Positions 63,640 to 64,000 of a DNA stretch of 64,000 nt are shown here, piece after piece. This DNA comes from Aspidapion aeneum (lineage: Eukaryota; Arthropoda; Insecta; Coleoptera; Brentidae). The notes under the pieces are model-generated. The model saw only the letters and a program-made list of their open reading frames with translations, was not told the DNA's origin and made no database searches. The stretch's first letter is position 1; the number at the start of each line of letters is the position of its first letter. A program made the translations under genes and the position numbers. The stretch lies in the NCBI GenBank assembly GCA_963576565.1, contig OY755048.1, forward strand, positions 10,145,984 through 10,209,983, written 5' to 3'.

Positions 63640-64000
63640 TTGTGATTCACATTTAAGCTCCATACGGCAAAACTTTATATTAAAAAAACTATAATTTTAC
63701 GACCAAAAGCAGCAAGTTGTAGTATTGTCGGGCTATCTAGAGGCAAAAAAACCACCCAGTGATTTGAGATTTCGAAAAACGAACGAACCTTTGAAAAATC
63801 ATATTTTAGAAACGATACATTTTAAGGAACAAACGCACCCAGTTGTGGTATTGTCGGGCCATGTAGTAGCGAAAAGGATTGCATGTAGGATTCCGAGAAA
63901 CGTCATTTATGGATTTTTAGTCAAATCCTGTAAGCTCCATATTGAACATGAAAACTTTAAAAATTCATATTTTAGAAACTACACATGGTACGAACATTGG
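63640..64000. repeat. Satellite-like units, block 2, reaching the window edge
   Basis: Same unit as block 1. Starts lie near 63684, 63797 and 63966, with TTTTAGAAACKATACATTTTA, GTTGTGGTATTGTCGGGC and GATTCCGAGAAACGTCAT. It continues beyond the window. Confidence 0.6.

Noticed and set aside
1..64000. tRNA, rRNA or snRNA genes
   Set aside because: No A/B-box plus cloverleaf or other conserved RNA was recognised on reading; tRNAscan-SE and Infernal would be decisive.

Overview
This window looks like transposon-dominated, AT-rich intergenic DNA from a large insect genome. No host protein-coding gene, rRNA, tRNA or CRISPR array could be supported on either strand. Every long or recognisable reading frame belongs to a mobile element: Pao/BEL and Ty3/Gypsy LTR retrotransposons, RTE-clade and Jockey-like non-LTR elements, a Penelope-like element (PLE), and an IS630/Tc1-mariner transposase fossil. 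The element mix (Pao/BEL, RTE with microsatellite tails, PLE, hAT, piggyBac and Mutator-like MITEs) is typical of arthropods. A beetle is my guess, by inference only.

Layout. 1-12.9 kb: dispersed repeats, an (AACCG)n array, a head-to-head pair of RTE fragments, a ~1.5 kb array of ~50 bp units with higher-order structure (6055-7520), several hAT MITEs with 8-bp target-site duplications (TSDs), and an RTE endonuclease fossil. 12.9-17.2 kb: an RTE element and a PLE side by side, bounded by three copies of one 10-mer. 17.2-27 kb: an RTE fossil, nested hAT MITEs, a CpG-rich MITE, RNase H fossils of a Jockey-like element, and a foldback-like palindrome. 27.1-36.1 kb: a three-layer nest in which a mariner transposase is split by a CAC...GTG nonautonomous transposon, which is itself interrupted by a complete Pao/BEL element with identical-looking 472-bp LTRs. 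36-39.5 kb: more Jockey-like RNase H sequence, a hAT MITE and a second RTE copy with a (TA)n tail and TSD. 40-44.5 kb: a Gypsy element with both LTRs, a 4-bp TSD, a canonical -1 slippery heptamer and a decayed pol. 44.5-54 kb: a 5'-truncated RTE with a perfect 12-bp TSD, a second foldback-like palindrome carrying a solo-LTR-like insert, and a 640-bp-arm inverted repeat. 54.2-55.2 kb: three 274-bp tandem units, each with a type I hammerhead-ribozyme-like fold, inside a perfect 13-bp TSD. 55-64 kb: Mutator-, mariner- and piggyBac-type MITEs, another RTE fragment and diverged satellite-like repeats.

The most interesting system is the 54.2-55.2 kb array. It resembles an animal retrozyme: tandem monomers that could self-cleave into 274-nt RNAs. 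It shares its ribozyme architecture and inverted integration style with the PLE at 14.6-17.2 kb, a plausible source of the mobilising machinery. All sequence comparisons here were made by eye.
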